Shown here: piece after piece, positions 1 to 5,189 of the stretch
Layout of the letters: each line of letters begins with the position of its first letter
Position numbering within the stretch: the stretch's first letter is position 1
Origin: Methanobacteriota archaeon
GTDB lineage: Archaea; Thermoplasmatota; Poseidoniia; Poseidoniales; Poseidoniaceae
Direction: 5' to 3'
Length of the DNA stretch: 6,724 bases
NCBI GenBank assembly: GCA_018645535.1
Contig: JABGWN010000044.1
Location: 1 to 6,724, forward strand
Program-made: the position numbers and the translations under genes
Notes under the pieces: generated by a model
Told to the model about the DNA's origin: nothing
Databases searched by the model: none
Seen by the model: the letters and a program-made list of their open reading frames with translations, nothing else

Positions 1-74
1 TCACCGTTGGGAAGATCCTCCCACTTTTCAACGAAATTCTTTGTAGAAGAATGTCGTCTATTGATTGGACTCAC
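1..74 (-). CDS. Possible 5' end of an unknown protein, running off the left edge
   Basis: A minus-strand frame opens at a GTG at 72-74 and stays open for 24 codons to the window edge. An in-frame TAA lies a few codons upstream, so the start must be close to here (a TTG immediately upstream is the alternative). The product would begin MSPINRRHSSTK and continue through FVEKWEDLPNG, which reads like ordinary protein, but I do not recognise a family. Support comes from a TATA-like box centred about 26 bases before the GTG, the spacing expected for a leaderless archaeal message. Other frames across this stretch are also open for 14-30 codons, so a convergent gene ending here from the left is the main alternative. 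No function can be given. Confidence 0.35.
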   Translation of the reverse strand, partial: MSPINRRHSSTKNFVEKWEDLPNG

Positions 75-96
75 CAATTTACCTAGAACTTAGTCC

Positions 97-103
97 TTTA
101 TAA
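97..103 (-). promoter_or_regulatory. TATA-like box for the left-edge gene
   Basis: Read on the minus strand this is TTATAAA. It is centred about 26 bases before the GTG proposed as the start of the left-edge gene, typical archaeal TATA-to-start spacing when the transcript has no leader. It overlaps the outer arm of the inverted repeat at 102-138, so anything binding that repeat could affect this promoter. The inference rests on position and A/T composition only. Confidence 0.3.
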
Positions 104-138
104 TTCTAAGACCAATATTTTATTGGTAAACTAGAATT
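102..138. repeat. Two-tier inverted repeat (hairpin or operator) between regulator and left-edge gene
   Basis: The inner arms ACCAATA (111-117) and TATTGGT (121-127) are perfect complements around a 3-base loop. The outer arms AATTCTA (102-108) and TAGAATT (132-138) are also perfect complements, separated from the inner stem by 2 and 4 bases. It lies 10 bases past the stop of the NikR-like gene, so in its transcript it could mark or protect the 3' end. There is no long T-tract beyond it on the minus strand, so a classical terminator is not shown. It also abuts the TATA-like box of the left-edge gene, so an operator role is equally possible. Confidence 0.5.
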
Positions 139-147
139 CTAAAGAGG

Positions 148-612
148 TTAACAGCAACCATGCTCACGCATTGGTGCTGGAACAAATTCTACTCGATCTA
201 CATTTTCAGTATTCTGAAGCTTCTGCATAACCTTTCGAAATTGCTCAGCTGTTCCAGATGCCTGCATCGTATCAACACAGGTATGGCTTTCAACAAGACA
301 ACTGTGATGGTATGAGGTAACTGAGATATTACCAGAATGTCTCACATCATGTAACTTTTGTTCAACTCCATGTTGGTAGTATACGATGAGCACTCCTTCC
401 ACCTTTTCATCTGATTTCATAGATTCAAGGGTCCCTCGTTGAAGTTGTTCTGCGTAATGTAAGGAGGCATCTCTAAGGAAACGGCTTCGATTACTGTAAC
501 CTAACTTCGCAACTATTGCATCTAACTCATCTGCAAATTGGTTATCGACACTAAAAGACACGACTCTGCTCATAAATTGTTCATTCCATCCTGATTGATA
601 ATATTTCTCCAT
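148..612 (-). CDS. nikR: NikR-family ribbon-helix-helix metal-responsive transcription regulator
   Basis: A 154-residue cytoplasmic DNA-binding protein. Residues about 15-55 form a ribbon-helix-helix domain: the beta strand RVVSFSVD matches NikR RVTITLDD, with Ser19 and Ser21 at the DNA-contacting threonine positions, followed by LDAIVAKLGYSNRSRFLRDA. Residues about 70-145 match the NikR regulatory (ACT-like) domain. In E. coli NikR the nickel ligands are His76, His87, His89 and Cys95. Here the corresponding stretch reads SYHHSCLVESHTCVD, giving His102/His103, Cys105 and Cys112, with His92 near the His76 position. The second histidine is therefore either lost or replaced by Cys, depending on a 1-2 residue gap, and the protein ends in HGCC. 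A shifted metal preference (zinc?) is an inference. It is divergent from the zinc-type transporter, so it probably regulates that operon and itself. The start at 612 fits a leaderless message; Met14 (573) matches the usual NikR N-terminus and is the alternative. Confidence 0.85.
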   Translation of the reverse strand: MEKYYQSGWNEQFMSRVVSFSVDNQFADELDAIVAKLGYSNRSRFLRDASLHYAEQLQRGTLESMKSDEKVEGVLIVYYQHGVEQKLHDVRHSGNISVTSYHHSCLVESHTCVDTMQASGTAEQFRKVMQKLQNTENVDRVEFVPAPMREHGCC

Positions 613-630
613 AACCTAATTATTAACTTC

Positions 631-642
631 ATTTAAATATGT
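631..642. promoter_or_regulatory. Shared palindromic TATA-like element of the divergent promoters
   Basis: The 48 bases between the two divergent start codons contain the perfect palindrome ATTTAAAT (631-638), extended to TTTAAATA (632-639) on the plus strand and to a TACATATTTA-like box on the minus strand. It is centred about 25-26 bases before the lipoprotein ATG at 661, and about 22-26 bases before the regulator ATG at 612 depending on which A/T core is used. Neither start has a Shine-Dalgarno sequence, so both messages would be leaderless. I see no other TATA-like element in the gap. Two polymerases could hardly occupy it together, so the directions probably compete. Confidence 0.6.
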
Positions 643-660
643 ATTATTTGACGGCGGCCC

Positions 661-2901
661 ATGAACCGCCGCGTAATGCAAGTCCTAATAACAACGAGTA
701 TCCTTCTCTTTTCGAGCCTAGCAGGATGCCTAGATTCAGAAGAAGATTCAGATTCCGAATACACCGTCATTGCCTCGACATACCACGTCGGGCAAATCGC
801 TTCAGCGATTGGCGGGTCCCAAGTAAACGTGCAAATCCTAAGCCCTTCAAACGTACCAGTTCACGACTTCGAACCATCTGCGAATGACATTCTAACCCTC
901 GCAAAAGCAGATCTCTTCCTTTACCACGGCCTTGGCCTTGAGCCATGGGTCGATGAAACACTCAGCGCTATGGGTGATGATGAACCTCGAAACATGTTCA
1001 CACACGCTATGCCTGATGGACAACAAGCATTCGATTACGAATCTCTTCTTATCATGGACCTCTGCGAGCACATTACAGAAGGACCTTACGAGGCTTCAGC
1101 ATTAGTTGACGAAGAAGAACATGCAGAAGATGTTGAGCTCCATGCTGAACACGTAGCACACACTCTCACACTCCCTGAAGATGAGCATGATGACGATGAC
1201 CATGATGACCACGGCGACGAACACGCTGAAGATGGGGATGACCATGGTGATGATCACGCTGACCATGACGATCACGGCGATGACCATGATGACCACGGTG
1301 ACGAAGACGGACACGAAGGTCACGGCCATGGAGAACCAATGGAAACCATCACTTCCCCAACAGACTGTCCGGCAGACTCAGTCGTATACATCTTCGAACT
1401 TGGAGAAGGCGAACACGTCCTCGAGTTCGGATCCGAAGAAGACGTCCATGAATTCAACATGGTTGTTCTGAAGATGGGCGGAGGACACGCTCATCATGAC
1501 CACGGCGACGAACATGATGATCACGGCGAAGATGATCATGATGACCACGCTGAAGATGGAGATGACCACGGCGACCATGATGATGGCGGCCATGATGATG
1601 ACGAGGACATGACTCCAGAACATGCGCTTGAAATGTTTGATACAAACAATGACAGTGCTCTCTCTTGGGACGAATTCTCGGCTTCCTCGGAAGATGATCA
1701 CGATCACGACGATGATGGTCACGATGCCTTTGAGGAGGCTGCTGAGGAATACATGATGAGCAAGATGATGGACGCTTTCAATGCCTCTGATGCAGATGGC
1801 GATACACTGTTGCAACTCTCAGAACTTTCAACCTTCATGGCGTCTATGGATACCATCGAAGATGACATGGAATCTGCTTCCGCTGAAATTATGATGATTG
1901 CCTTTGACGATGATAACGATGGACAATTATCAATGAGTGAATTCATGCACTTGATGGAATCTAATGGAGACGAAGACCATGACGAAGACCATGATACAGT
2001 CAACGAGACTGAAATGTTTGAAATAATGGAAATAATGTTCACTATGATGGACATAGACAACAACAGTTTCCTCAACGCTTCAGAACTCACCATGTTTAAT
2101 GACATGGACGAGCACGAAGAAGAAGGTATGGGGTACGCTACACTTCACATTGAAGAAGAAGGCGAATATGGATTTGCGCTTCCAACATCAATCAAATTCC
2201 ACATCTTGAAGGGCGAAGGAGGTCATGATGACCATGACGACCATGACGACCATGCTGGAGAAGATGGTCATGATGACCACTCTGGCGAGGACGATCATGA
2301 CGACCACTCTGATGAAGAAGGCGATGACCACAGCGACCACGCTGATGAAGAAATCGCATTCGACGCACACAGCTGGCTCGACCCTCTTGCATTCAAGGCA
2401 CAAGTAAACCGTGTTCTTGATGAAATGAAGATTGCATTCCCTGACCTTGCAGATAGCTTCCAATCGAATGCGGATGCATACATGGCAAGTTTGGATGCAC
2501 TGCACATGAAGTTCGAAGATACCTTCGGACCAAACGGAACATGTGCAAAGGATACAGTTGTATCAAACCACAACGCATACTCATACATGTCCCAACGATA
2601 TGGTATGGAATTCATTACAGTGCACGGCCTCGATCCTGAAGGAGAACCGTCTGCTGCAGATATCCTTGACGTCGTTGAACAAATCACTGAAGATGGAATC
2701 ACTGTATTCTATGTTGAAGAATTCACTGACCTATCTGCTGTTTCAAGCATCGTTGAGCAAACAAAGACTACAGACATGCCAAATGGTGTAGAAATCCAGA
2801 TTCTTTACACAATGGAACTACAGCCAAAGGATTCTAGTGACGATTACCTCTCTATGATGGAGAAGAACCTAGAAGCACTCAAATCTGGGCTAAGTTGCTA
2901 A
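661..2901 (+). CDS. znuA: Zinc-type ABC transporter substrate-binding lipoprotein (ZnuA family) with a giant His/Asp-rich, EF-hand-bearing insert
   Basis: A 746-residue cluster A-I metal-binding protein; ordinary members have about 300. Residues 1-22 are a lipoprotein signal peptide with lipobox LAGC (Cys23), so it should be anchored outside the membrane. The N-terminal lobe spans about 34-118 (His68 in VHDFEP; GLGLEPW). The C-terminal lobe starts near 564: His570 in AHSWLDP, His637 in SNHNAY, the GLDPEGEPSA motif, then FYVEEFTD. Three histidines match the zinc-type site. The fourth acidic ligand of the Mn protein PsaA falls at Met718, with Glu719 adjacent. The insert, about 119-563, holds His/Asp blocks (176-224, 276-311, 522-560), two similar beta-rich modules (about 240-275 and 491-520) and four EF-hand loops (327-338, 377-388, 416-427, 464-475). 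The start is fixed by an in-frame TGA at 649-651 and no other ATG between. It heads the transporter operon, divergent from the NikR-like gene. Transport specificity (Zn over Mn) is inferred. Confidence 0.93.
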   Translation: MNRRVMQVLITTSILLFSSLAGCLDSEEDSDSEYTVIASTYHVGQIASAIGGSQVNVQILSPSNVPVHDFEPSANDILTLAKADLFLYHGLGLEPWVDETLSAMGDDEPRNMFTHAMPDGQQAFDYESLLIMDLCEHITEGPYEASALVDEEEHAEDVELHAEHVAHTLTLPEDEHDDDDHDDHGDEHAEDGDDHGDDHADHDDHGDDHDDHGDEDGHEGHGHGEPMETITSPTDCPADSVVYIFELGEGEHVLEFGSEEDVHEFNMVVLKMGGGHAHHDHGDEHDDHGEDDHDDHAEDGDDHGDHDDGGHDDDEDMTPEHALEMFDTNNDSALSWDEFSASSEDDHDHDDDGHDAFEEAAEEYMMSKMMDAFNASDADGDTLLQLSELSTFMASMDTIEDDMESASAEIMMIAFDDDNDGQLSMSEFMHLMESNGDEDHDEDHDTVNETEMFEIMEIMFTMMDIDNNSFLNASELTMFNDMDEHEEEGMGYATLHIEEEGEYGFALPTSIKFHILKGEGGHDDHDDHDDHAGEDGHDDHSGEDDHDDHSDEEGDDHSDHADEEIAFDAHSWLDPLAFKAQVNRVLDEMKIAFPDLADSFQSNADAYMASLDALHMKFEDTFGPNGTCAKDTVVSNHNAYSYMSQRYGMEFITVHGLDPEGEPSAADILDVVEQITEDGITVFYVEEFTDLSAVSSIVEQTKTTDMPNGVEIQILYTMELQPKDSSDDYLSMMEKNLEALKSGLSC
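1186..1332 (+). repeat. His/Asp-rich coding block 1 (lipoprotein residues 176-224)
   Basis: GAY-GAY-CAY codon runs encode units such as DDHGDEH, DDHGDDH and DHDDHGD. This is the classic charged metal-binding loop of ZnuA proteins but longer than usual. A 30-base unit at 1222-1251 (encoding HAEDGDDHGD) recurs at 1546-1575 in block 2 with 26 of 30 bases identical by my alignment, which suggests growth by internal duplication. Mixed third-position T/C shows the sequence is not a simple recent slippage tract. Confidence 0.85.
1378..1485 (+). other. Beta-rich module A inside the lipoprotein insert (residues about 240-275)
   Basis: This stretch contains VVYIFELGEGEHVLEF and ends VHEFNMVVLKMGGGH. 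Alternating hydrophobic residues suggest four short beta strands. It resembles module B (residues about 491-520) in pattern: a strand, an acidic-Gly turn, a strand, a short linker, a strand, then a Gly-rich exit leading directly into a His/Asp block. I do not recognise a named domain. Confidence 0.45.
1486..1593 (+). repeat. His/Asp-rich coding block 2 (lipoprotein residues 276-311)
   Basis: This is the second run of His and Asp residues, beginning HAHHDHGDEHDDHGED. It carries the duplicate of the HAEDGDDHGD unit seen in block 1. It follows beta-rich module A and leads within about 15 residues into the first EF-hand loop. It is probably disordered when metal-free and able to bind several zinc ions; that is family knowledge, not shown here. 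Confidence 0.85.
1639..2085 (+). other. Four EF-hand calcium-binding loops inside the lipoprotein insert
   Basis: Four 12-residue loops fit the EF-hand ligand pattern (positions 1, 3, 5, hydrophobic 8, Glu 12). Loop 1 is DTNNDSALSWDE (327-338), loop 2 DADGDTLLQLSE (377-388), loop 3 DDDNDGQLSMSE (416-427) and loop 4 DIDNNSFLNASE (464-475). Each has Glu at position 12, and Phe or Leu follows as expected. Loop starts are spaced 50, 39 and 48 residues apart, with Met/Glu-rich probable helices between them, so they likely form two EF-hand pairs. A short His-rich bridge (347-354) separates loops 1 and 2. Because the protein is predicted extracellular, the loops would see environmental calcium. A calcium-dependent structural role is the simplest guess; manganese or magnesium binding is possible. 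Confidence 0.85.
2131..2220 (+). other. Beta-rich module B inside the lipoprotein insert (residues about 491-520)
   Basis: This stretch contains GYATLHIEEEGEYGFALP and then IKFHILKGEGG. It has the same order as module A: strand, acidic-Gly turn, strand, linker, strand, Gly-rich exit into a His/Asp block. The two modules bracket block 2 and the EF-hand region, consistent with an ancestral module-plus-His-tail unit that duplicated, or with one domain split by insertion. Confidence 0.45.
2224..2340 (+). repeat. His/Asp-rich coding block 3 (lipoprotein residues 522-560)
   Basis: This is the third His/Asp run, beginning HDDHDDHDDHAGEDGHDDH, with Ser-Gly or Ala-Gly breaks every seven or so residues. 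It sits just before the conserved AHSWLDP motif that opens the second half of the metal site. That is the position of the His-rich loop in ordinary ZnuA, so this block is probably the ancestral loop and the material upstream was added. Confidence 0.85.
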
Positions 2902-2953
2902 ATACATGATGGCAAAAGCCCAGAGTGATATGACATTGTAAATGTTGTAACTT

Positions 2954-3817
2954 ATGGGGTATTTGATGAAAGGACACCTTTCACATGATGGTGAGATTGT
3001 CATCAAGGCATCTGACTTGTCTGTCTCAAGAGGCAGTACGATCGTTCTGGATGACATCAATTTGACAATACGTCAAGGTGATTTCGTCGGATTGGTTGGC
3101 CCGAATGGGAGTGGGAAAACCACGCTCTTGATGGCGATATTAGGCCTACTTAATCCAACGAGTGGCAATGTCGAAATATTTGGCCAGGATTCAAAGAGAA
3201 TGAAGCACAATGGACGTGTAGCATGGGTTTCTCAAGCTGCATCAAACCTTCCAAAAAACATACGTATTACCGTTCGAGAACTTATCTCACTTGGAGTTCT
3301 TACATCTAAGACCATGTTGCCATTTTTCAAGAATAAGAAAAACATTCGTGAACAAGTAGAAAATGCGCTTGAATTGGTTGGCCTGAAGGATGTTGCAGAT
3401 GTTGATATTTACAGTCTATCAGGAGGTCAGCGTCAAAGGGCAGTCATTGGAAGAGCTTTGGTTTCCAATGCCGAAATCTTGGTCTTTGACGAACCTCTCG
3501 TAGGCGTTGATAGAGATTCAAGGAACTCGTTGTTGAAATTGCTTGATGATTTATGCCATACACAGAACAAAACCTTGCTCATGGTATCGCATGATTTAGC
3601 GGCGATACGTCAATCCGCACATCGAGTGATCTATCTCGATTTGATTCAACTCAACGATTGTTGTCGAGGTGGGATTCAATACGACGGTCCTCCAAGTGAA
3701 TTCCCTGACTTACTCAGTTTAGCGACCTTACGTGGCATACGAAACGTGCATGAACCTGAGCACATAATAATCAGTCTCAAAGAAGGCAATAGCGAACCTA
3801 AAGTGGAGGAAGAATGA
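2954..3817 (+). CDS. znuC: Zinc-type ABC transporter ATP-binding protein (ZnuC family)
   Basis: A 287-residue cytoplasmic ATPase that powers import through the adjoining permease. All catalytic motifs are present: Walker A GPNGSGKTT (49-57), Q-loop Gln94 in WVSQ, signature LSGGQRQR (155-162), Walker B ILVFDE (175-180), D-loop GVD (184-186) and switch His213 in VSHD. The C-terminal 60 or so residues are the usual short extension of the metal branch, ending in an acidic EPKVEEE tail. It follows the lipoprotein stop after 52 bases, a gap holding two TTGTAA repeats (2936-2941, 2945-2950) but no convincing promoter or terminator. An alternative start is Met5 (2966), which has GGGGT six bases upstream as a weak ribosome-binding site and may be the true one. 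The end overlaps the permease gene. Confidence 0.95.
   Translation: MGYLMKGHLSHDGEIVIKASDLSVSRGSTIVLDDINLTIRQGDFVGLVGPNGSGKTTLLMAILGLLNPTSGNVEIFGQDSKRMKHNGRVAWVSQAASNLPKNIRITVRELISLGVLTSKTMLPFFKNKKNIREQVENALELVGLKDVADVDIYSLSGGQRQRAVIGRALVSNAEILVFDEPLVGVDRDSRNSLLKLLDDLCHTQNKTLLMVSHDLAAIRQSAHRVIYLDLIQLNDCCRGGIQYDGPPSEFPDLLSLATLRGIRNVHEPEHIIISLKEGNSEPKVEEE
3805..3809 (+). promoter_or_regulatory. Shine-Dalgarno GGAGG deciding the permease start
   Basis: A perfect GGAGG lies inside the last codons of the ATPase gene. It is 7 bases before the ATG at 3817 and only 4 before the ATG at 3814, which favours the second of the two tandem ATGs. This internal gene uses a Shine-Dalgarno while the operon's first gene does not. 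Confidence 0.7.
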
Positions 3818-4737
3818 TGGGGATAAGTGAATTCGTATTATCGATACTTGCACCGATTTTGGAATTGATTGGTCCATTTATGCCTGGTACTACATTTCCA
3901 GCATATTTTGAGATGGAATTGTTTCAACGGGCGCTGATTGCAGCAATTATTGTAACGATCATTGGTGGTTTTTTAGGAGGATTCCTTATCATGAGAAATC
4001 TTGCATTGATGGGTGATGGTCTTGCCCACGTATCCTTCGGTGGAATTGCAGTAGGAGTTGCTCTCAGTTCGACTGCACCACTTTGGTATGGTCTCGTATT
4101 CTGCATCATTGCTTCCATTCTTATTCATGAAATGCAAGCACGAGAGTTGCTTACTGGGGACGCAGCTATCGGGATTTTCTTAACAGGAACACTCGCATTA
4201 GGATTGGTCGTTCTTCGCCTATGGGGTGGAGGCATTACAACAGATATTGAAGGATTTCTTTACGGAAACATAAATCTAATCGATAGCGATAAACTCGATT
4301 TAATTGTCATAGTAGCAATCTTTGCCTTAAGTTCACTTTACCTTCTCCATGGAGGTTTACTTGCCACTACTCTCGATCCTGTTGCTGCAAGGTTACAGGG
4401 CATTCCTGTTCGCTTCATTGGCCTTTGGTTTAGCGTAATGACTGCTGCCGTTGTGGTGGCGATGGTGAACGTTGTTGGAGTACTCCTTGTAACCTCACTT
4501 TTGGTGACACCGGCGGCGACGGGCCAACTCATTGGTCGTAGTTTCAAAGGTTGTATCTTGTGGACCCAATTCTTTGGATTGTCTTCTGTCCTTCTCGGCA
4601 TCTATTATTCTGCTGAATTGGGAACTGGAGGCGGTGCAACAATTGCCTTAGTATCAGCACTTATGTTCCCTATCGTCCTTACAGGACGAACGGTGTATAC
4701 GCGATTCATACGAAGTCCAATTTTGAACATTGATTGA
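3817..4737 (+). CDS. znuB: Zinc-type ABC transporter membrane permease (ZnuB, ABC-3 family)
   Basis: A 306-residue integral membrane protein with about eight to ten hydrophobic segments, roughly 3-22, 38-60, 69-86, 90-105, 116-136, 160-178, 200-219, 220-236, 246-266 and 272-290. The family hallmarks are MGDGLAHVSFGGIAVG (65-80), LLTGDAAIGIF (111-121), the LDPVAARLQGIP cytoplasmic loop (186-197) and LVTPAATGQLIG (229-240). It forms the translocation channel that takes metal from the lipoprotein, with the ZnuC-like ATPase docked inside. Tandem ATGs occur at 3814 and 3817; GGAGG spacing favours 3817, giving a one-base overlap with the ATPase stop, so translation is probably coupled. Length and motif order are normal for the family. 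Confidence 0.95.
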   Translation: MGISEFVLSILAPILELIGPFMPGTTFPAYFEMELFQRALIAAIIVTIIGGFLGGFLIMRNLALMGDGLAHVSFGGIAVGVALSSTAPLWYGLVFCIIASILIHEMQARELLTGDAAIGIFLTGTLALGLVVLRLWGGGITTDIEGFLYGNINLIDSDKLDLIVIVAIFALSSLYLLHGGLLATTLDPVAARLQGIPVRFIGLWFSVMTAAVVVAMVNVVGVLLVTSLLVTPAATGQLIGRSFKGCILWTQFFGLSSVLLGIYYSAELGTGGGATIALVSALMFPIVLTGRTVYTRFIRSPILNID

Positions 4738-4754
4738 AACCCTGTGGAAGATTG

Positions 4755-5159
4755 ATGAACCCAATCGGTTGTATTGGGACTATGAACCCACTTGTCAAGT
4801 CCTTGCTTGAATTCAATGAAGCCTTTGAAATCCCGAAACTCGATGCACCAGGGCTTGGCCCAGATGAATTGATCGAGTTGAGAATTAAACTCTTAATGGA
4901 AGAAGTACAAGAATACGCAGAAGCTGCTCGTGCTGGAGATCTTGTCGAAGTCTTGGATGCTCTGGCAGACATCGGCTACATTCTTGCTGGAACCATCATC
5001 AATCACGGTATGCAAGACATCTATGATAACGCATTCAATGAAGTTCATCGAAGCAATATGGCGAAACTCGTTGATGGGAAGGTCATTCGAAGAGAAGATG
5101 GAAAGGTGCTCAAGCCGGAAGGATGGCAGCCACCTCAACTTGCTCAGTTTTTGCAATGA
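4755..5159 (+). CDS. MazG/HisE-like all-alpha nucleoside triphosphate pyrophosphohydrolase
   Basis: A 134-residue cytoplasmic protein resembling the phosphoribosyl-ATP pyrophosphohydrolase-like group (Deinococcus DR2231 relatives), which hydrolyse NTPs or dUTP to the monophosphate and pyrophosphate with Mg or Mn. Seen here: RIKLLMEEVQEYAEA with the metal-binding EExxE (Glu49, Glu50, Glu53), then EVLDALADIGYILAGT with Glu65, Asp68 and Asp72. The group-typical tail NEVHRSNMAKL is followed by REDGKVLKPEGWQPPQL. The in-frame TTG at 4734 would overlap the permease stop and is unlikely. ATG 4755 has GGAAG four bases upstream; ATG 4782 gives the family-typical beginning MNPLVKSLLEFNEAF and is nearly as good. 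It lies 17 bases after the permease gene, so it may ride on the same transcript. Exact substrate cannot be read from sequence. Confidence 0.8.
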   Translation: MNPIGCIGTMNPLVKSLLEFNEAFEIPKLDAPGLGPDELIELRIKLLMEEVQEYAEAARAGDLVEVLDALADIGYILAGTIINHGMQDIYDNAFNEVHRSNMAKLVDGKVIRREDGKVLKPEGWQPPQLAQFLQ

Positions 5160-5189
5160 ATTCATCAATACGTTGCGCGTGGGGATAGT

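Noticed and set aside
639..887. An 82-codon plus-strand frame starting at an ATG just before the lipoprotein gene
   Set aside because: It overlaps the signal peptide region out of frame, is Arg-rich and matches nothing. Its ATG lies within the TATA-like element, upstream of where transcription should start.
1186..1605. CRISPR array or tandem satellite in the His-rich DNA
   Set aside because: Spacing is a 3-base codon pattern with irregular units, no spacer/repeat alternation, and it lies inside an intact reading frame.
1102..2505. Several long open frames on the minus strand and in other plus frames across the lipoprotein gene, some giving hydrophobic or Met/Thr-rich products
   Set aside because: They are by-products of the GAY/CAY codon repeats, which contain almost no stop codons in any frame. 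Translations are low-complexity (runs of Val/Ile/Met or Met/Thr), with no promoter or ribosome-binding site, and the lipoprotein frame is clearly the real one.
2902..2953. Separate promoter or terminator between the lipoprotein and ATPase genes
   Set aside because: There is a 5-bp ACATT/AATGT stem and TTGTAA twice, but no T-tract and only a weak GATATGA near the expected TATA distance. Not enough to call a site.
4734..4754. Upstream TTG start for the pyrophosphohydrolase
   Set aside because: It would overlap the permease stop, has no ribosome-binding site and adds residues not typical of the family; ATG starts at 4755 or 4782 fit better.
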